A stretch of DNA of 64,000 nucleotides, taken from NCBI GenBank assembly GCA_965116245.1, contig OZ220497.1, positions 558,001 to 622,000 of the forward strand, in the 5' to 3' direction. A model generated the notes under the pieces. The model was given only the letters and a program-made list of their open reading frames with translations, did no database searches and was not told the DNA's origin. A program made the position numbers and the translations under genes. The DNA is from Poriferisodalis sp965116245 (lineage in GTDB: Bacteria > Actinomycetota > Acidimicrobiia > Acidimicrobiales > Poriferisodalaceae). Numbering within the stretch: the first letter of the stretch is position 1; each line of letters begins with the position of its first letter. Of the stretch, positions 37,600 to 47,610 are shown one piece after another.

Positions 37600-39096
37600 T
37601 CAGTCCGCGCCGAGGATCTGGATGTCGCTGTTGAAAGCGGCAGCCGCGAACCAGAACGTGTCGACGTGCTCTATCGACTCAAGCTGCGTTCCAGCTAGTG
37701 GTCCGGCTAGGGCACGTCCCAACAGCGACCAGCTTGAACCCGTCTCGTTGTCGATGAAAGCCGCTGTCGCCGCTGAGCTGACTGCATCAGCTACACGAGT
37801 GAAGGTGAGCTGACGCCCGTCCACCGTCGGATTGTGTACCGCCGTGGCTCCCACGTCTCTACCCAGCGCTACCTGTGAATCCTCAATTGGCGTGGCGGTG
37901 CCCGGCAGGTGAAAGGCAACGACTTCCACGTCGCCGATAACAGCAGTCATTACGCCCTGAGTCTCAAGCACTTCGTGTACGACAGCGACAGCTTGACCGC
38001 CGTGACGTATGACCAAAACCCGAGTCTGCGGCGCCAAACGCGGATCGGCAATGCCGTTGAACAAGAACGGGCTGCCGTCTGGTTGGTCGTAGTTCGTATA
38101 CGGGTTGCGTCCGTAGTCCCGTCGGACACCCGCAGGGCGGGTCATGACCAAGCCGTTGGGATGCTCGGCGAGAAATGTCTCGAAGGCCACGGTGGCTACG
38201 GGGATCAGTTCAAGCTGGGATCCAGTCAGCGCTCCTGCGATTGCTTGCCCCGTGTAGTGCGACCACAGGCTCTCAGTTTGGCGGTCGTACATGACCAGGG
38301 CGGAGTTGTAGAGCCGACCCGAAGTACCAAAGTCAAGGATGCGATCCCCGAGTTGGCGGTAGTAGCCGATGGCCGTGTTGCACAGCGGGCAGTAGGTGAC
38401 GGTGACTGGTTCGCCGCCGACAGTGTCGTTGACTATCTCGTGCCAAATCAGCACCTGCACCGGGTAGGCGCGGCTATCGCCGTTGAGGGTCAGCGCAATG
38501 ACGGCCTCCTGGGGCTGCACGAAATCGATGTCGGTTGCTCGTTCAAACTTCGGCGCGTCAATTGAGGGGATGCCATCGGGCGGCGGTCCGCCCGAGATGA
38601 CTTCGCTGGGAGCAACCAGCGGTTCTGGCAGTGATGGGGCGGTCATACCCTCGCGCAGCGCCGAGACGGTGGATTCGCGCGGTCCCCCAGGTATCTGCGC
38701 GACGTTGACGTCCCTGACCACAACAGTCGTAGTCGCAACAGTCGTAGCCACAGCGGTAGTAGCAACGTCGGCCGATGTGGTCGTCGGTGCAGCAATCGTC
38801 GGTGCAGCAGTCGTTGGTGTGCCAGACGACGATGTGCCAGACGACGATGCTTCGGCTGTCGTTGTTGCCGATGAAGACACGGTTCCAGCGCTCACGGCCT
38901 CGCTGGTGTCGGCTGACGGCTGATCTTCCATCTGATCTTCCGAATGACCTTCAAGCGACTGGCTTCCAGAACACGCCACCGCAATCAACGCCATCGCCGC
39001 CAGAAGTATCAGCATGACTCCGACAAATCGTGGTGTCGGTGGCAACTTCAGCCGCAACCAGGATCGGCCAGGACTTCGCCTATCAAGCTCCATCAT
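37600..39096 (-). CDS. DUF3179-domain lipoprotein
   Basis: 498 aa. A signal with lipobox (LLAAMALIAVACSGSQ) is followed by a long Ser/Thr/Ala-rich linker (about residues 50-130), then DUF3179: AVIALTLNGDSRAYPVQVLI, WHEIVNDTVGGEPVTVTYCP, LCNTAIGYYR, GRLYNSALVMYDRQTESLWS. The CPLC motif, with a nearby His in WHE, is strictly typical of the family and suggests metal or haem binding, but no activity is established. It is exported and probably anchored to the outer face of the membrane. Confidence 0.87.
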   Translation of the reverse strand: MMELDRRSPGRSWLRLKLPPTPRFVGVMLILLAAMALIAVACSGSQSLEGHSEDQMEDQPSADTSEAVSAGTVSSSATTTAEASSSGTSSSGTPTTAAPTIAAPTTTSADVATTAVATTVATTTVVVRDVNVAQIPGGPRESTVSALREGMTAPSLPEPLVAPSEVISGGPPPDGIPSIDAPKFERATDIDFVQPQEAVIALTLNGDSRAYPVQVLIWHEIVNDTVGGEPVTVTYCPLCNTAIGYYRQLGDRILDFGTSGRLYNSALVMYDRQTESLWSHYTGQAIAGALTGSQLELIPVATVAFETFLAEHPNGLVMTRPAGVRRDYGRNPYTNYDQPDGSPFLFNGIADPRLAPQTRVLVIRHGGQAVAVVHEVLETQGVMTAVIGDVEVVAFHLPGTATPIEDSQVALGRDVGATAVHNPTVDGRQLTFTRVADAVSSAATAAFIDNETGSSWSLLGRALAGPLAGTQLESIEHVDTFWFAAAAFNSDIQILGAD

Positions 39097-39196
39097 GTGA
39101 CGCTACTGCCACGGTGCTCTACCCAAGGGTCAGGCATGGTGTGGCGAAGCGTGCGGAGTGACACCATCTTGCGTTAACGCACCGGCGCATGTTCGC

Positions 39197-41407
39197 TCAG
39201 GTGGTCGCCACGTCATACCGCTCCGCGTAGTGCTGTGCATAGCGCTCGGCTTCTGGCTCGGCTTGTGCTGAGGTGCTGGCACATGTGCCCCCGGGCAAAT
39301 GCCACAGGGCCCACGCAGCGGCCGGTTCGTCAACGATTTGACGGGCATTAGCACAACGCTCAACGAAGCTGTCGTGGGCAATGAGCAGTGTTGAACAGGG
39401 GCGATCACCAGCCTGGAGCCACACTCTGGCGTGCTCAATCTGCGGCAGTTCAAGTCGGTACAGCCACAGTGCATAGTCAGGCACCGAGACGCTGTCGTGG
39501 GCAAGGCAAGCCAAGCCGTCAAAGGCGATGGCCTGCTTGACCGCTGACGCTGCGGTGACCTGACCGCTCGCAACTGCGCCGATTTCAGCGAGACGACGAT
39601 GATTCGAGACGGTGGTGACCGCGCCAAGCGCCAGCACTGTCGCCAGCAACACGCCCAACGCAGTGCGATTGCCACGAAGTGCTCCTGCGACGAGAACAAC
39701 CCCGAGCAGTGTGCAACCCAGGGCGGCTAGAGCTACGGCGCTCAAATGATCACCCAGCCACGTCCACCACAGGCTGAACGACAAAATCATGATGCGACGC
39801 GCCGGGGCGTCATAGCCACCTGCGACGACCACGATCACAGCGCACGCCAACACTGCGGCCATAGCCGCAATCAACACAATGCCGAATGCTGAGCGCGGCG
39901 AAGAATCCGGCACTGAACCTGACTCGCAGTCTGACGCGCAATCCGACGCCCAACCCGACGCTGAACTCAACGCAGAGCCAGCCACCACCCCGGCGCGACG
40001 GTTTCGGTGAAGGTTTTGAGTAGCAGTCACAATCCAAGCCAACGTTGTTACCGCAAGCGGCACTGCCCACGGGTCGACATAACGCCCGTAGAGCAGCGCG
40101 TCGGCCCGTTCGCTGCCGGTCAAGGTCCAGCCTCCAACCAGCACGGTTCCCAGCGCACTCAGAGCTACTAAGACCAGCGCCGCGTTCGCCTTTGGTAACG
40201 AACCAAAGACCGTTCGCGCTGTGTTTGCCGGGCTCGCCGTGGGGTTAATCCGCAAGCCATTACTAGGACGCTTCAGAGGATTGGTCGGAGGATTGGTCGG
40301 AGGATTGGTCGGGGGATTCGTCGAAGGGCTCGCCTCAGAACTCTGCTCAGCACTCTGCTCAGGACTCATCTCAGGACAAGGCAGCGTTGGCGTCGCTGAC
40401 AGGTTCACCACGCCAGCATGATCCTCGGCTGGATCGCTCAACTTGCGCAGCGGTGGAAGTGTTGTTGAGCAGCCGGGTGGCCTGCGAACCCGACTGATCG
40501 CTACCGCCAGGCCCGCAATCAAGCCCACTAAGCCGAGACCGACCGTGCCGCCGCCAAGTGCCAAGAGCTGGCCGGCCACCGTCGCAATCGGCTCCAGGCC
40601 CCGGTCCATTTGCGCTGCCTCACCCAGGCGCCGAGTAGGCCACGTGCCGGTGAGCGTCAGCGCGACAGCCGTGACGATCCCGCCAGCTAGAAGACCCACA
40701 CCGAGGGCTCTGCACTGGTGTCGATCAATCCGATGCAGCAGCGCAGTCAGCACGACTGCGATCACCAAGACGATCATGCGCGCATGCAGCGCCACCGCCA
40801 ACGAAGCAAGCAGACCCGCCCACCTCCAAGCCGAGGCCGTGACAACAGCAAGCGCACAGGCGAGGATCACCAGCACTAGCAACGTCTCGGGCCATGCAAT
40901 GCGCGAGGCGCTTGACAGCGATGGATGAAGCGCCGCCAGAAGCCCAGCAACCCACGCCACCCACCGGCGCGACGATGCCACCCAGCCCAAACGGCCCGCT
41001 ACCACCACGGCGGCGGTCGCGGCCAGCGCATTGAATGCCAAGGCCATGTGATGTATCACCACGCCCGACACACCAGCCATGCCCGATACGCCTGACATGC
41101 CAGACATGCCAGACATGCCCTGCTGGAAGACCTGCGCCACGGCTACCAGCGGCGCAATCAGTAGCCCGTACCCAGGCTGAAACGGAGCATCGCTCAGTGC
41201 AAGCCCGTTACCGCCAGCCCATTGGGCGAAACCCAGATAGGCAGGTACATCTGGCACAGCCACCGGGCCGCCAGCCGTCAAAGCCACGCCAAGGTGCGCG
41301 GCCAGCACAACTGTCGTCCCCGCCCAGATGACGGCCCACAAACAGCCCCTCGTGGCGCGGCTCCGCATAGCTCTGTGAAGGCTGTCACGGCTAGCCGAAC
41401 TAGCCAC
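39197..41407 (-). CDS. Polytopic membrane protein, ArnT/PMT-like glycosyltransferase (GT-C fold)
   Basis: 736 aa with about ten hydrophobic segments. An early luminal loop PDVPAYLGFAQWAGGNGLAL, containing Asp, fits the GT-C catalytic loop. It ends in a soluble domain (FDGLACLAHDSVSVPDYALW). GT-C proteins move sugars from polyprenyl phosphates to lipids or proteins; this family assignment is tentative. Two low-complexity inserts come from DNA repeats: MSGMSGMSGVSGMAG near residue 100 and TNPPTNPPTNPPTNP near residue 370. The start is GTG 41407, or ATG 41368 nearer the first membrane segment. It is divergent from the BVMO gene. Confidence 0.65.
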   Translation of the reverse strand: MASSASRDSLHRAMRSRATRGCLWAVIWAGTTVVLAAHLGVALTAGGPVAVPDVPAYLGFAQWAGGNGLALSDAPFQPGYGLLIAPLVAVAQVFQQGMSGMSGMSGVSGMAGVSGVVIHHMALAFNALAATAAVVVAGRLGWVASSRRWVAWVAGLLAALHPSLSSASRIAWPETLLVLVILACALAVVTASAWRWAGLLASLAVALHARMIVLVIAVVLTALLHRIDRHQCRALGVGLLAGGIVTAVALTLTGTWPTRRLGEAAQMDRGLEPIATVAGQLLALGGGTVGLGLVGLIAGLAVAISRVRRPPGCSTTLPPLRKLSDPAEDHAGVVNLSATPTLPCPEMSPEQSAEQSSEASPSTNPPTNPPTNPPTNPLKRPSNGLRINPTASPANTARTVFGSLPKANAALVLVALSALGTVLVGGWTLTGSERADALLYGRYVDPWAVPLAVTTLAWIVTATQNLHRNRRAGVVAGSALSSASGWASDCASDCESGSVPDSSPRSAFGIVLIAAMAAVLACAVIVVVAGGYDAPARRIMILSFSLWWTWLGDHLSAVALAALGCTLLGVVLVAGALRGNRTALGVLLATVLALGAVTTVSNHRRLAEIGAVASGQVTAASAVKQAIAFDGLACLAHDSVSVPDYALWLYRLELPQIEHARVWLQAGDRPCSTLLIAHDSFVERCANARQIVDEPAAAWALWHLPGGTCASTSAQAEPEAERYAQHYAERYDVATT

Positions 41408-41603
41408 ACGTCGCCGCAGGTAGCTAAGCCATCCGCAGCCACGGGTGCCTCAGAGCCGCCTATGCGCGAGCTGGTGCAGCACGGCCACGGCGGCCGCAGC
41501 TATTCCTGCTGCTATTGCTACAGCTACGGCTACCCGTGCCGCACAAGCCTGCTCGGAAGCTGCGCGCCTAGCATTCTCTGGGGTCTTCAGGGAGAATCGA
41601 CCA

Positions 41604-43508
41604 ATGCAACAAAGCCCGCCAACAACCAACAGCCGCCCGGCGATCAGCGTCGACGCTGACACAGGGCGCAAGATCTTCAACACACGAGCAGCCAAAGCCT
41701 CCGAGAGAATCACCGGCAAGGGCTATTCGGTCAACACCGACGAACAGCTAAAGGAGCTGCCCCCACCCCCACCAGGAGCCGTTTTCAACGCTAAAGAACA
41801 GGCCAAGTATCGGGAATTCAAAGAAGCCCGCCGAGGTGCCGCGGACTACATGGCAATGGAGGGCGAGTTCAAGCGCTACCTCGAAGACGTGTACTCCGAA
41901 CCGCCGGTTGAGCGCGAGGCACTTCACGACGAGTGCGAAGTGCTGGTAATCGGCGCGGGCTTCGCCGGGCTACTGCTGTGGCACAAACTGCGGGATGCAG
42001 GTTTCACCGACGTGCGGTTCTGCGAAAAAGGCGGAGACGTCGGCGGCACCTGGTACTGGAATCGGTACCCGGGCATCGCTTGCGACGTGGAGTCCTACAG
42101 CTACCTGCCGCTGCTGGAGGAAATGGGTTACATCCCGACGATGAAGTTCGCCTCCGGCTTCGAAATACTTGAGTACTGCCAGGCCATGGCCACCAAGTTC
42201 GGCTTCTACGATCGCTGCCTGTTCCACACCACCGTCGACTCAACCGTGTGGGACGAAAACGCCAGCCGCTGGACCGTCTACACCGACCGTGGCGACGCCA
42301 TGAAGGCCCGTTATGTGATCCTGGCCAACGGCATCCTCACCAGCCCCAAACTGGCCCGCATCGACGGCATGACCAAGTTCAAGGGCGAGTCGTTCCATAC
42401 CTCGCGCTGGGACTACAACGTGGACCTAGAAGGCAAGCGGGTAGGCATCATCGGCACCGGAGCTACGGCAGTCCAGGTCATACCCGAGATAGCCAAAACT
42501 GTTGGCGAGCTACACGTGTTCCAGCGCACGCCGTCCTCAATAGACGTGCGCGATCAGCGAGAGACCGACCCGGCCGAAGTTGCCGAGTGGTCCAAGGAAC
42601 CGGGCTGGGCAAAGGCCCGCCGCAAGCGGTTCTCGCGCATCTCCTCGGGCCGCACGGCGATCAAAGCCAACGATGACTACCTAGCTGGCCGTGTTGACGA
42701 CTTCAAGGAACGCAAACAGCACACCCGCAAGCTGTCACCGTCGGAGTTGGTGGAAAAGCAACTTGATACGAACTTTCGAATCATGGAACAAATCCGGGCA
42801 CGCGTGGATGCGATCGTGGAAGACCCGGCCACAGCGGAGGCGCTGAAGCCCTACTACCCCTACGGCTGCAAGCGGCCAACGTTTCATGACGAGTATCTGC
42901 CTACGTTCAATCTGGCCCATGTACACCTGGTGGACACAGCCCCGATGGGTGTACAAGAAATCAACGAACGAGGTGTGGTGCATGACGGCGTGGAGTACCC
43001 GCTTGACGTGCTGATATACGCCACCGGGTTCCAGTGGATGGCGACCTCAACGTTCAACATGATCTCGGGCCGCGATGGCGTGACGTTGAGCGAGAAGTGG
43101 CATACGCAAGGCACCCGAACGTTCCTCGGCCTGCACAGTCACGGGTTCCCGAACCTGTTCATCGTGTCTGGTCCGCAGGGGGGTGGCGGCAGCTTCAACT
43201 TCACCGACGCCATTGACACTCACGGCGACTACATCGTTTGGTTGCTGACCGAAATGCGCGACAAGGCCTGGAACGTGGTGGACATCACCGAAGAATCAGA
43301 GATCAAATACGCGGAGCACTGTCGGCAGGCCGACATCACTACGGCTCCGCTGCGCGACTGCCTGTCGTACTACAACGGCCACGGCGAAGCTGCGCCTGGC
43401 AGCTTGGCGTACTACGGCGGCGGCTATTGGCACAAGTGGCGAGTAGCCGCCCAGGAAACGCTTGAGCCTTATTTGTTTGAGTACAAGCCTGAACCCGAGC
43501 CTGTTTGA
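41604..43508 (+). CDS. Baeyer-Villiger-type flavin monooxygenase (second paralogue)
   Basis: 634 aa. It has a long N-terminal extension (about 105 residues), as in type I BVMOs acting on large or cyclic ketones. FAD motif VLVIGAGFAGLLLWHKLR is near residue 115, followed by GGTWYWNRYPGIACDVESYS. The fingerprint is FKGESFHTSRWD and the NADPH motif VGIIGTGATAVQVIPEIA. ATG 41604 has GGAGA 8 bases upstream; the frame is open from 41445, but the extra part is an Ala/Thr-rich translation of an upstream repeat. Confidence 0.92.
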   Translation: MQQSPPTTNSRPAISVDADTGRKIFNTRAAKASERITGKGYSVNTDEQLKELPPPPPGAVFNAKEQAKYREFKEARRGAADYMAMEGEFKRYLEDVYSEPPVEREALHDECEVLVIGAGFAGLLLWHKLRDAGFTDVRFCEKGGDVGGTWYWNRYPGIACDVESYSYLPLLEEMGYIPTMKFASGFEILEYCQAMATKFGFYDRCLFHTTVDSTVWDENASRWTVYTDRGDAMKARYVILANGILTSPKLARIDGMTKFKGESFHTSRWDYNVDLEGKRVGIIGTGATAVQVIPEIAKTVGELHVFQRTPSSIDVRDQRETDPAEVAEWSKEPGWAKARRKRFSRISSGRTAIKANDDYLAGRVDDFKERKQHTRKLSPSELVEKQLDTNFRIMEQIRARVDAIVEDPATAEALKPYYPYGCKRPTFHDEYLPTFNLAHVHLVDTAPMGVQEINERGVVHDGVEYPLDVLIYATGFQWMATSTFNMISGRDGVTLSEKWHTQGTRTFLGLHSHGFPNLFIVSGPQGGGGSFNFTDAIDTHGDYIVWLLTEMRDKAWNVVDITEESEIKYAEHCRQADITTAPLRDCLSYYNGHGEAAPGSLAYYGGGYWHKWRVAAQETLEPYLFEYKPEPEPV

Positions 43509-43662
43509 GGTAGGCGCCCGCTTGGGTGCGAGGTTGAGTTCAAGCTCAAGCCTGCGTAGGGGCGGCCGATTGGCTCAGACTGATCTTGCTGATATTGCGA
43601 CTGATTCGGGGCCTACCTGCTCAGCCTGACTTGGCCGGGCTGGCCTGGCTGGCCTGGCCAGC

Positions 43663-44475
43663 TCATTCAGGTTGCGGAGCGCGGCTGTTGAGCCAGGCAC
43701 GCCAGCGGGGATCGTCGCGCTCCGCGGCGGCGGCGCCTTCGGGACCGTAGAGATACTGCCAAACTGAGACCATCGCTGTGCCAGTTGCCGACTCACCGGC
43801 CCCCGGCTCGCCCATCTGTTCGCCCATCTGTTCTGAAGTCAAGAACGCGGTGCCTTGGGCTGGCGTGTCCATGAGCAGGGAGATGCGACACGGGGCTACG
43901 TCAACCACGGAACCGCCCAACCTTGTTTCCTCATCTGCGGCGACATCCAGCCTGTCGCCGATGTCGGGCATTTGGGTGATGCCGAGCCCTTCGGTCAGGA
44001 TTTCCCAACCCTCTTCGGCGCTAGTAGGCCACATGACCATGGCGAGTATTGGCGTGGCGGTCTGGCCAGCAAAGTGCTTGAGGTGAAGTTGCAGGTTGAA
44101 CATAAACAACTTCCAGCCTTCAACCATGGCTTCGTATTGCGGGTCGTCGTCGCTGAAACCGGTGTTTCGTAGCCGCACTGTGCAGGCGTCGCTACCGAGA
44201 GGCTCTACTGTCCACTCAAAGGTGAGCCCATCAACTCCCTCGCCGCCATCAAGCACGATCCGGCGCGGCGGCTCCCACACAGCAACGCGGCCCTGGATCT
44301 GCATCTCAGGCTCGGGCCCAAACGACGCTGTGCCTTTTCCGCCTGCGCGTTCTTCAAGTGTGTGAGGCACGTACCAGGACGTGATTCCCGGTCCAGTCGC
44401 AACTGCCCGCCACACCGTGTCGACATTGCCAACAACTTCGACCGACAGATCGATTATCCGTCCTGAACTTGACAT
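43663..44475 (-). CDS. SRPBCC (AHSA1-like) protein
   Basis: 270 aa. START/SRPBCC fold: IIDLSVEVVGNVDTVWRAVA, TGPGITSWYVPHTLEERAGG, RRIVLDGGEG..GLTFEWTV and DGWKLFMFNLQLHLKHFAGQ-like (VEGWKLFMFNLQLHLKHFAG). It probably binds a hydrophobic ligand; no catalytic assignment can be made. The second half (about residues 165-260) looks like a repeat-related extension. ATG 44475 with GGGGG upstream is preferred over 44496. The downstream gap to 43508 has short repeats (ggcctggc). Confidence 0.75.
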   Translation of the reverse strand: MSSSGRIIDLSVEVVGNVDTVWRAVATGPGITSWYVPHTLEERAGGKGTASFGPEPEMQIQGRVAVWEPPRRIVLDGGEGVDGLTFEWTVEPLGSDACTVRLRNTGFSDDDPQYEAMVEGWKLFMFNLQLHLKHFAGQTATPILAMVMWPTSAEEGWEILTEGLGITQMPDIGDRLDVAADEETRLGGSVVDVAPCRISLLMDTPAQGTAFLTSEQMGEQMGEPGAGESATGTAMVSVWQYLYGPEGAAAAERDDPRWRAWLNSRAPQPE

Positions 44476-44737
44476 TGGTACTTGCCCCCTTGTCATTCGC
44501 TGCTTGGCTTGCAGGTACTCGCCTTGCCGCTAGCTGGCGGTTCAGCACTAGCCGCGGCGGTGTGGTTCTTCTGCTGCTTAGCTGTCTGCTGCTTAGCGTT
44601 GTGCTGCTTGACTCGCCATGGCTCAGCTTGCCACAGCGTGAACTAGCCCCTGCTTCGGCCTGAGTTGAAATCTGACGCTACCTTGCGATGGCCGGGCGAC
44701 TCGGGCGACGCAGCGACTGCCCGCTCGCTGCGTTGAC

Positions 44738-46114
44738 TCACTTTGCGCCCTGTGAACCCTGTGACTTTTGCTCCCTAGGAGACTTGTGACTCCTAAAGGT
44801 CCTATAAGTAACGACCGTCGCCAACGCCAGTGCTATCCCGAACATGGCGTTTACGTAGTTCACGCCGCGGTACTGGAACGTCTCATACAGCGCTCCCGAA
44901 CTCAGGCCCGCCAGGGCACCTGCACCCAGCATTGCGAAGTCGCCCACGCCTTGCACCGACACCCGCTGATGGATGGGGAACAGTTCCACCAGCAGGCTTG
45001 ATGCCGCAACCACGCCGCAGCACCAGCCCAGTCCTATAAGAAAATTGCCCATGAACACGCCCAACACGCCGTCGGGTGTGGTCACCGCCGCCCACACCGC
45101 GCCCCATGTGCATAAGCCTCCTGCGAGAACCAACATCGGATACTTGCCGAGGGAGTCAGTGAGTCGGCCGACCAGGGGTGAGAACAGGTACATGCCCAAG
45201 ATGTGAAAGCCCATCATGTGGCCGATGACGTTCTGGCTCTGGTCTCCCGCGTTCATGTGCAGCGGCGTCAGCGCCATGACCCCCACCATCGTCACTTGGC
45301 TGACGATCATTGCGAACACGGCGAGGCGTGCCTGGCTGCTCTGCATGATCAGCGAGATGGCCTCGCGCACTGTCGGTTTCGCTTCGTCGGTGTCAGTGCC
45401 GTTGGCGGCACGCTCGACTGCCATTGCGTTAGCCACGTGTAGCGGATCGGGTCGCAGAAAAATCTCCACAATTGCTGCGGCCAGCAGGAACATCACTCCA
45501 GCGAATACGTAAGAGCCCGTCTTGTCAGGTAGGCCCAGCGAGATGCCGATGTCGCTCGCATAGCCAGACACCACAGACCCGGTGTAGGAGCCGAACGTCG
45601 TCGCCCACACAATCATGGCGATGGTGCTGGCGCGCCGGTTCTCACTTGCCAGGTCCGATGCTGCGTAGCGCGTCGCGAGGTTGGCCGCATTGCCTGCACC
45701 GGCACCAAATACGCCCAGACATAAAAGCGGAAAGCTGAGCAGAATCGCCCCCAGCACCGCCATGGTGGCGCCTCCAGCGCCCACCAAATATCCGAAACGT
45801 AAACCAGCGCGTCGGCCGTATTTGTTCATGAGCTTCGACATGGGCGCTGCAACCGTGGCCGAGCCGATGGACAAGCTGCTAGCCGCGATCGTCGCCAGCG
45901 TGGAACTGCCAGTTATGTCCTCTGCTAGCAGGGCACTGACTATGTAGGTGGCGACCAGTCCGAATCCGCCAGCGGCTTGGCTGGCCAAGAGCACCACTAC
46001 GGTTCGCCGCTGGACACGCTCCGTCTCTGCTGGCGTGTAGCTGCTGGCACGATCCACTGCGAACACTAAGTTTGATGATGCAGCACTTGATGACGCAGCA
46101 CTTGTTGACATCAT
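44738..46114 (-). CDS. MFS transporter
   Basis: 458 aa with about 12 membrane segments. MFS loop motifs are seen as MSKLMNKYGRRAGLRFGYLV and LVGRLTDSLGKYPMLVLAGG. The first ~20 residues are Ser/Ala-rich and come from a DNA repeat (gatgatgcagcactt-like). Start ATG 46114 or 46111. The substrate is unknown. The 262-bp gap to the SRPBCC gene carries repeats of gctgcttag and no gene. Confidence 0.83.
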   Translation of the reverse strand: MMSTSAASSSAASSNLVFAVDRASSYTPAETERVQRRTVVVLLASQAAGGFGLVATYIVSALLAEDITGSSTLATIAASSLSIGSATVAAPMSKLMNKYGRRAGLRFGYLVGAGGATMAVLGAILLSFPLLCLGVFGAGAGNAANLATRYAASDLASENRRASTIAMIVWATTFGSYTGSVVSGYASDIGISLGLPDKTGSYVFAGVMFLLAAAIVEIFLRPDPLHVANAMAVERAANGTDTDEAKPTVREAISLIMQSSQARLAVFAMIVSQVTMVGVMALTPLHMNAGDQSQNVIGHMMGFHILGMYLFSPLVGRLTDSLGKYPMLVLAGGLCTWGAVWAAVTTPDGVLGVFMGNFLIGLGWCCGVVAASSLLVELFPIHQRVSVQGVGDFAMLGAGALAGLSSGALYETFQYRGVNYVNAMFGIALALATVVTYRTFRSHKSPREQKSQGSQGAK

Positions 46115-46171
46115 TTGCTAACCGTCAGCTCTAGCAATCAGTTCTCTAGCCGTCAGTTCTAGCCATCAGGT

Positions 46172-46702
46172 CTAGCCGTCGCCAATAGAGATGCTGATAC
46201 TGCCCGCGGGGTGCAACGAGCAGTAGCTGTTGAAAGCGGCGGCTTCTCCGAAGGTGCGTTCGAGCGTCTGGCCGGGCTCTACCTCGAAGGGGCCGATGGT
46301 GTGCGTCACCGAATCACGGTTCACGATGATCAGCACGTCACGCAGCTTGAATCTCAGCTCATCGGGGATGATCTCGACATCGTCTCCCGCGGCCAGGCGT
46401 TCCGCTGTACCGGGCGGGATGTCGATGGTGTGAGTTTGCGCGGGGGGCTGGTCAATAAAGCGCGAAAGTCCTACGGGAATCGCTGCAATCAGCAATCCTG
46501 CCAACAAATACAACAACAGAGTTCGTTGATTTGGCCAGCCTGACTCGCGTTTACCAATACCCGCTTGGCTGCTAGTGGGGCTGCCGGTATGGCTTAGGGG
46601 TCGTGGATGGTCTCTGGCGGGCTCAGCCTCAGATAGCCCTTCTTCGCGATTGATGCCACGGTCAGCATCGCCGACAGGACTCTGCTGGTGCGGGTCAATC
46701 AT
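46172..46702 (-). CDS. Membrane-anchored cupredoxin-like protein
   Basis: 176 aa. A polar cytosolic N-terminus (about 70 aa) precedes one membrane segment (LLLYLLAGLLIAAIPVGLSR). The outer domain has a cupredoxin pattern with copper ligands His (VTHTIGPFEV), Cys and His (YCSLHPAG). The axial Met expected four residues after the last His is not present. It may act in electron transfer or copper binding. ATG 46702 overlaps the stop of the enoyl-CoA hydratase by 8 bp, indicating translational coupling. Confidence 0.75.
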   Translation of the reverse strand: MIDPHQQSPVGDADRGINREEGLSEAEPARDHPRPLSHTGSPTSSQAGIGKRESGWPNQRTLLLYLLAGLLIAAIPVGLSRFIDQPPAQTHTIDIPPGTAERLAAGDDVEIIPDELRFKLRDVLIIVNRDSVTHTIGPFEVEPGQTLERTFGEAAAFNSYCSLHPAGSISISIGDG

Positions 46703-47528
46703 CGGACCATTTGCGCGTTTGCTGGTCGTCTCGATCATGTTCGTCTCGATCATGGCCGTCTCGGTCGAAGTAGCTGCGCACCGCAGTGCGAGAGCTTTCG
46801 CTCTTGCCCATGTAGCCGACAGCGACATGGTCGAGATGATTGATTGCTCGTCCCAAAGGCATCGCCTGCGCATTGATCGACGCTTTTGATGTCGTGACCG
46901 GCACCGGCGGCTGATTCACGATGGCTGCGGCTAGCTGCTCGGCAGCGGGCACCAGCTCATCGTCGCTGGAGACCGTCTCGGTGAAAAAGCCCCACGAATC
47001 AAGTTCGTCCATCCCGTAGGTGCGTCCTAGGATCAGCATCTCTTTGGCGCGATGTGGTCCGACCAAGTTGACCAAGGCAGGGACCGAGTGCCACGTCAGG
47101 TTGAAACCGATGCTCACTTCGTTGAGCGTGAGGCTGATCGACGGAGCACCAATACGGAAGTCACAAGCGGCAGGCAGCACTCCACCGCCACCGATCATGT
47201 AGCCGTGGCACAGACATATGGTGACCGCATTGAGATGGAGCAGCGTGTCGTACATGCGTGCGCCCTGCTTGGAGCCCAGCATTGCGTCAAGGCTGGTGGT
47301 GCGGGGCTGCTTGAGATCGGCACCCGAGGACAGACTGCGGCCCTCGCCGCGTATTATCACAACCCGCACTGCGGGGTCGGCATCTAGCGCCAGGCAGGCA
47401 GCATGGACGTCGGCGATTAGCTGGGAGTTGATGGCGTTGTGAACCTCGGGCCGGTTCAGTACCAGGTGGCGTACCGGTCCGTCACCGTCTATGCGCACTG
47501 TCGCTAGTTCCAGCCTCTCTAGCGACAT
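46695..47528 (-). CDS. Enoyl-CoA hydratase/isomerase family protein
   Basis: 277 aa, crotonase fold: HLVLNRPEVHNAINSQLIAD, VVIIRGEGRSLSSGADLKQP (oxyanion-hole strand) and HGYMIGGGGVLPAACDFRIG. The usual second catalytic Glu region reads LNEVSIGFNLTWHSVPALVN. It could hydrate enoyl-CoA or act as an isomerase. The C-terminal tail FDRDGHDRDEHDRDDQQTRK is encoded by a DNA repeat (gtctcgatcatg-like) and is not part of the fold. ATG 47528 has GGGGA at good spacing. It forms a coupled unit with the cupredoxin gene. Confidence 0.87.
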   Translation of the reverse strand: MSLERLELATVRIDGDGPVRHLVLNRPEVHNAINSQLIADVHAACLALDADPAVRVVIIRGEGRSLSSGADLKQPRTTSLDAMLGSKQGARMYDTLLHLNAVTICLCHGYMIGGGGVLPAACDFRIGAPSISLTLNEVSIGFNLTWHSVPALVNLVGPHRAKEMLILGRTYGMDELDSWGFFTETVSSDDELVPAAEQLAAAIVNQPPVPVTTSKASINAQAMPLGRAINHLDHVAVGYMGKSESSRTAVRSYFDRDGHDRDEHDRDDQQTRKWSDD

Positions 47529-47610
47529 GCTCACTCCCCAGTTTCGGCCCCCGATTCAGCGACCTTTCACAAGGCAGTTTGACACGTCGCTGCGCTACCG
47601 GCTAGTCCGG

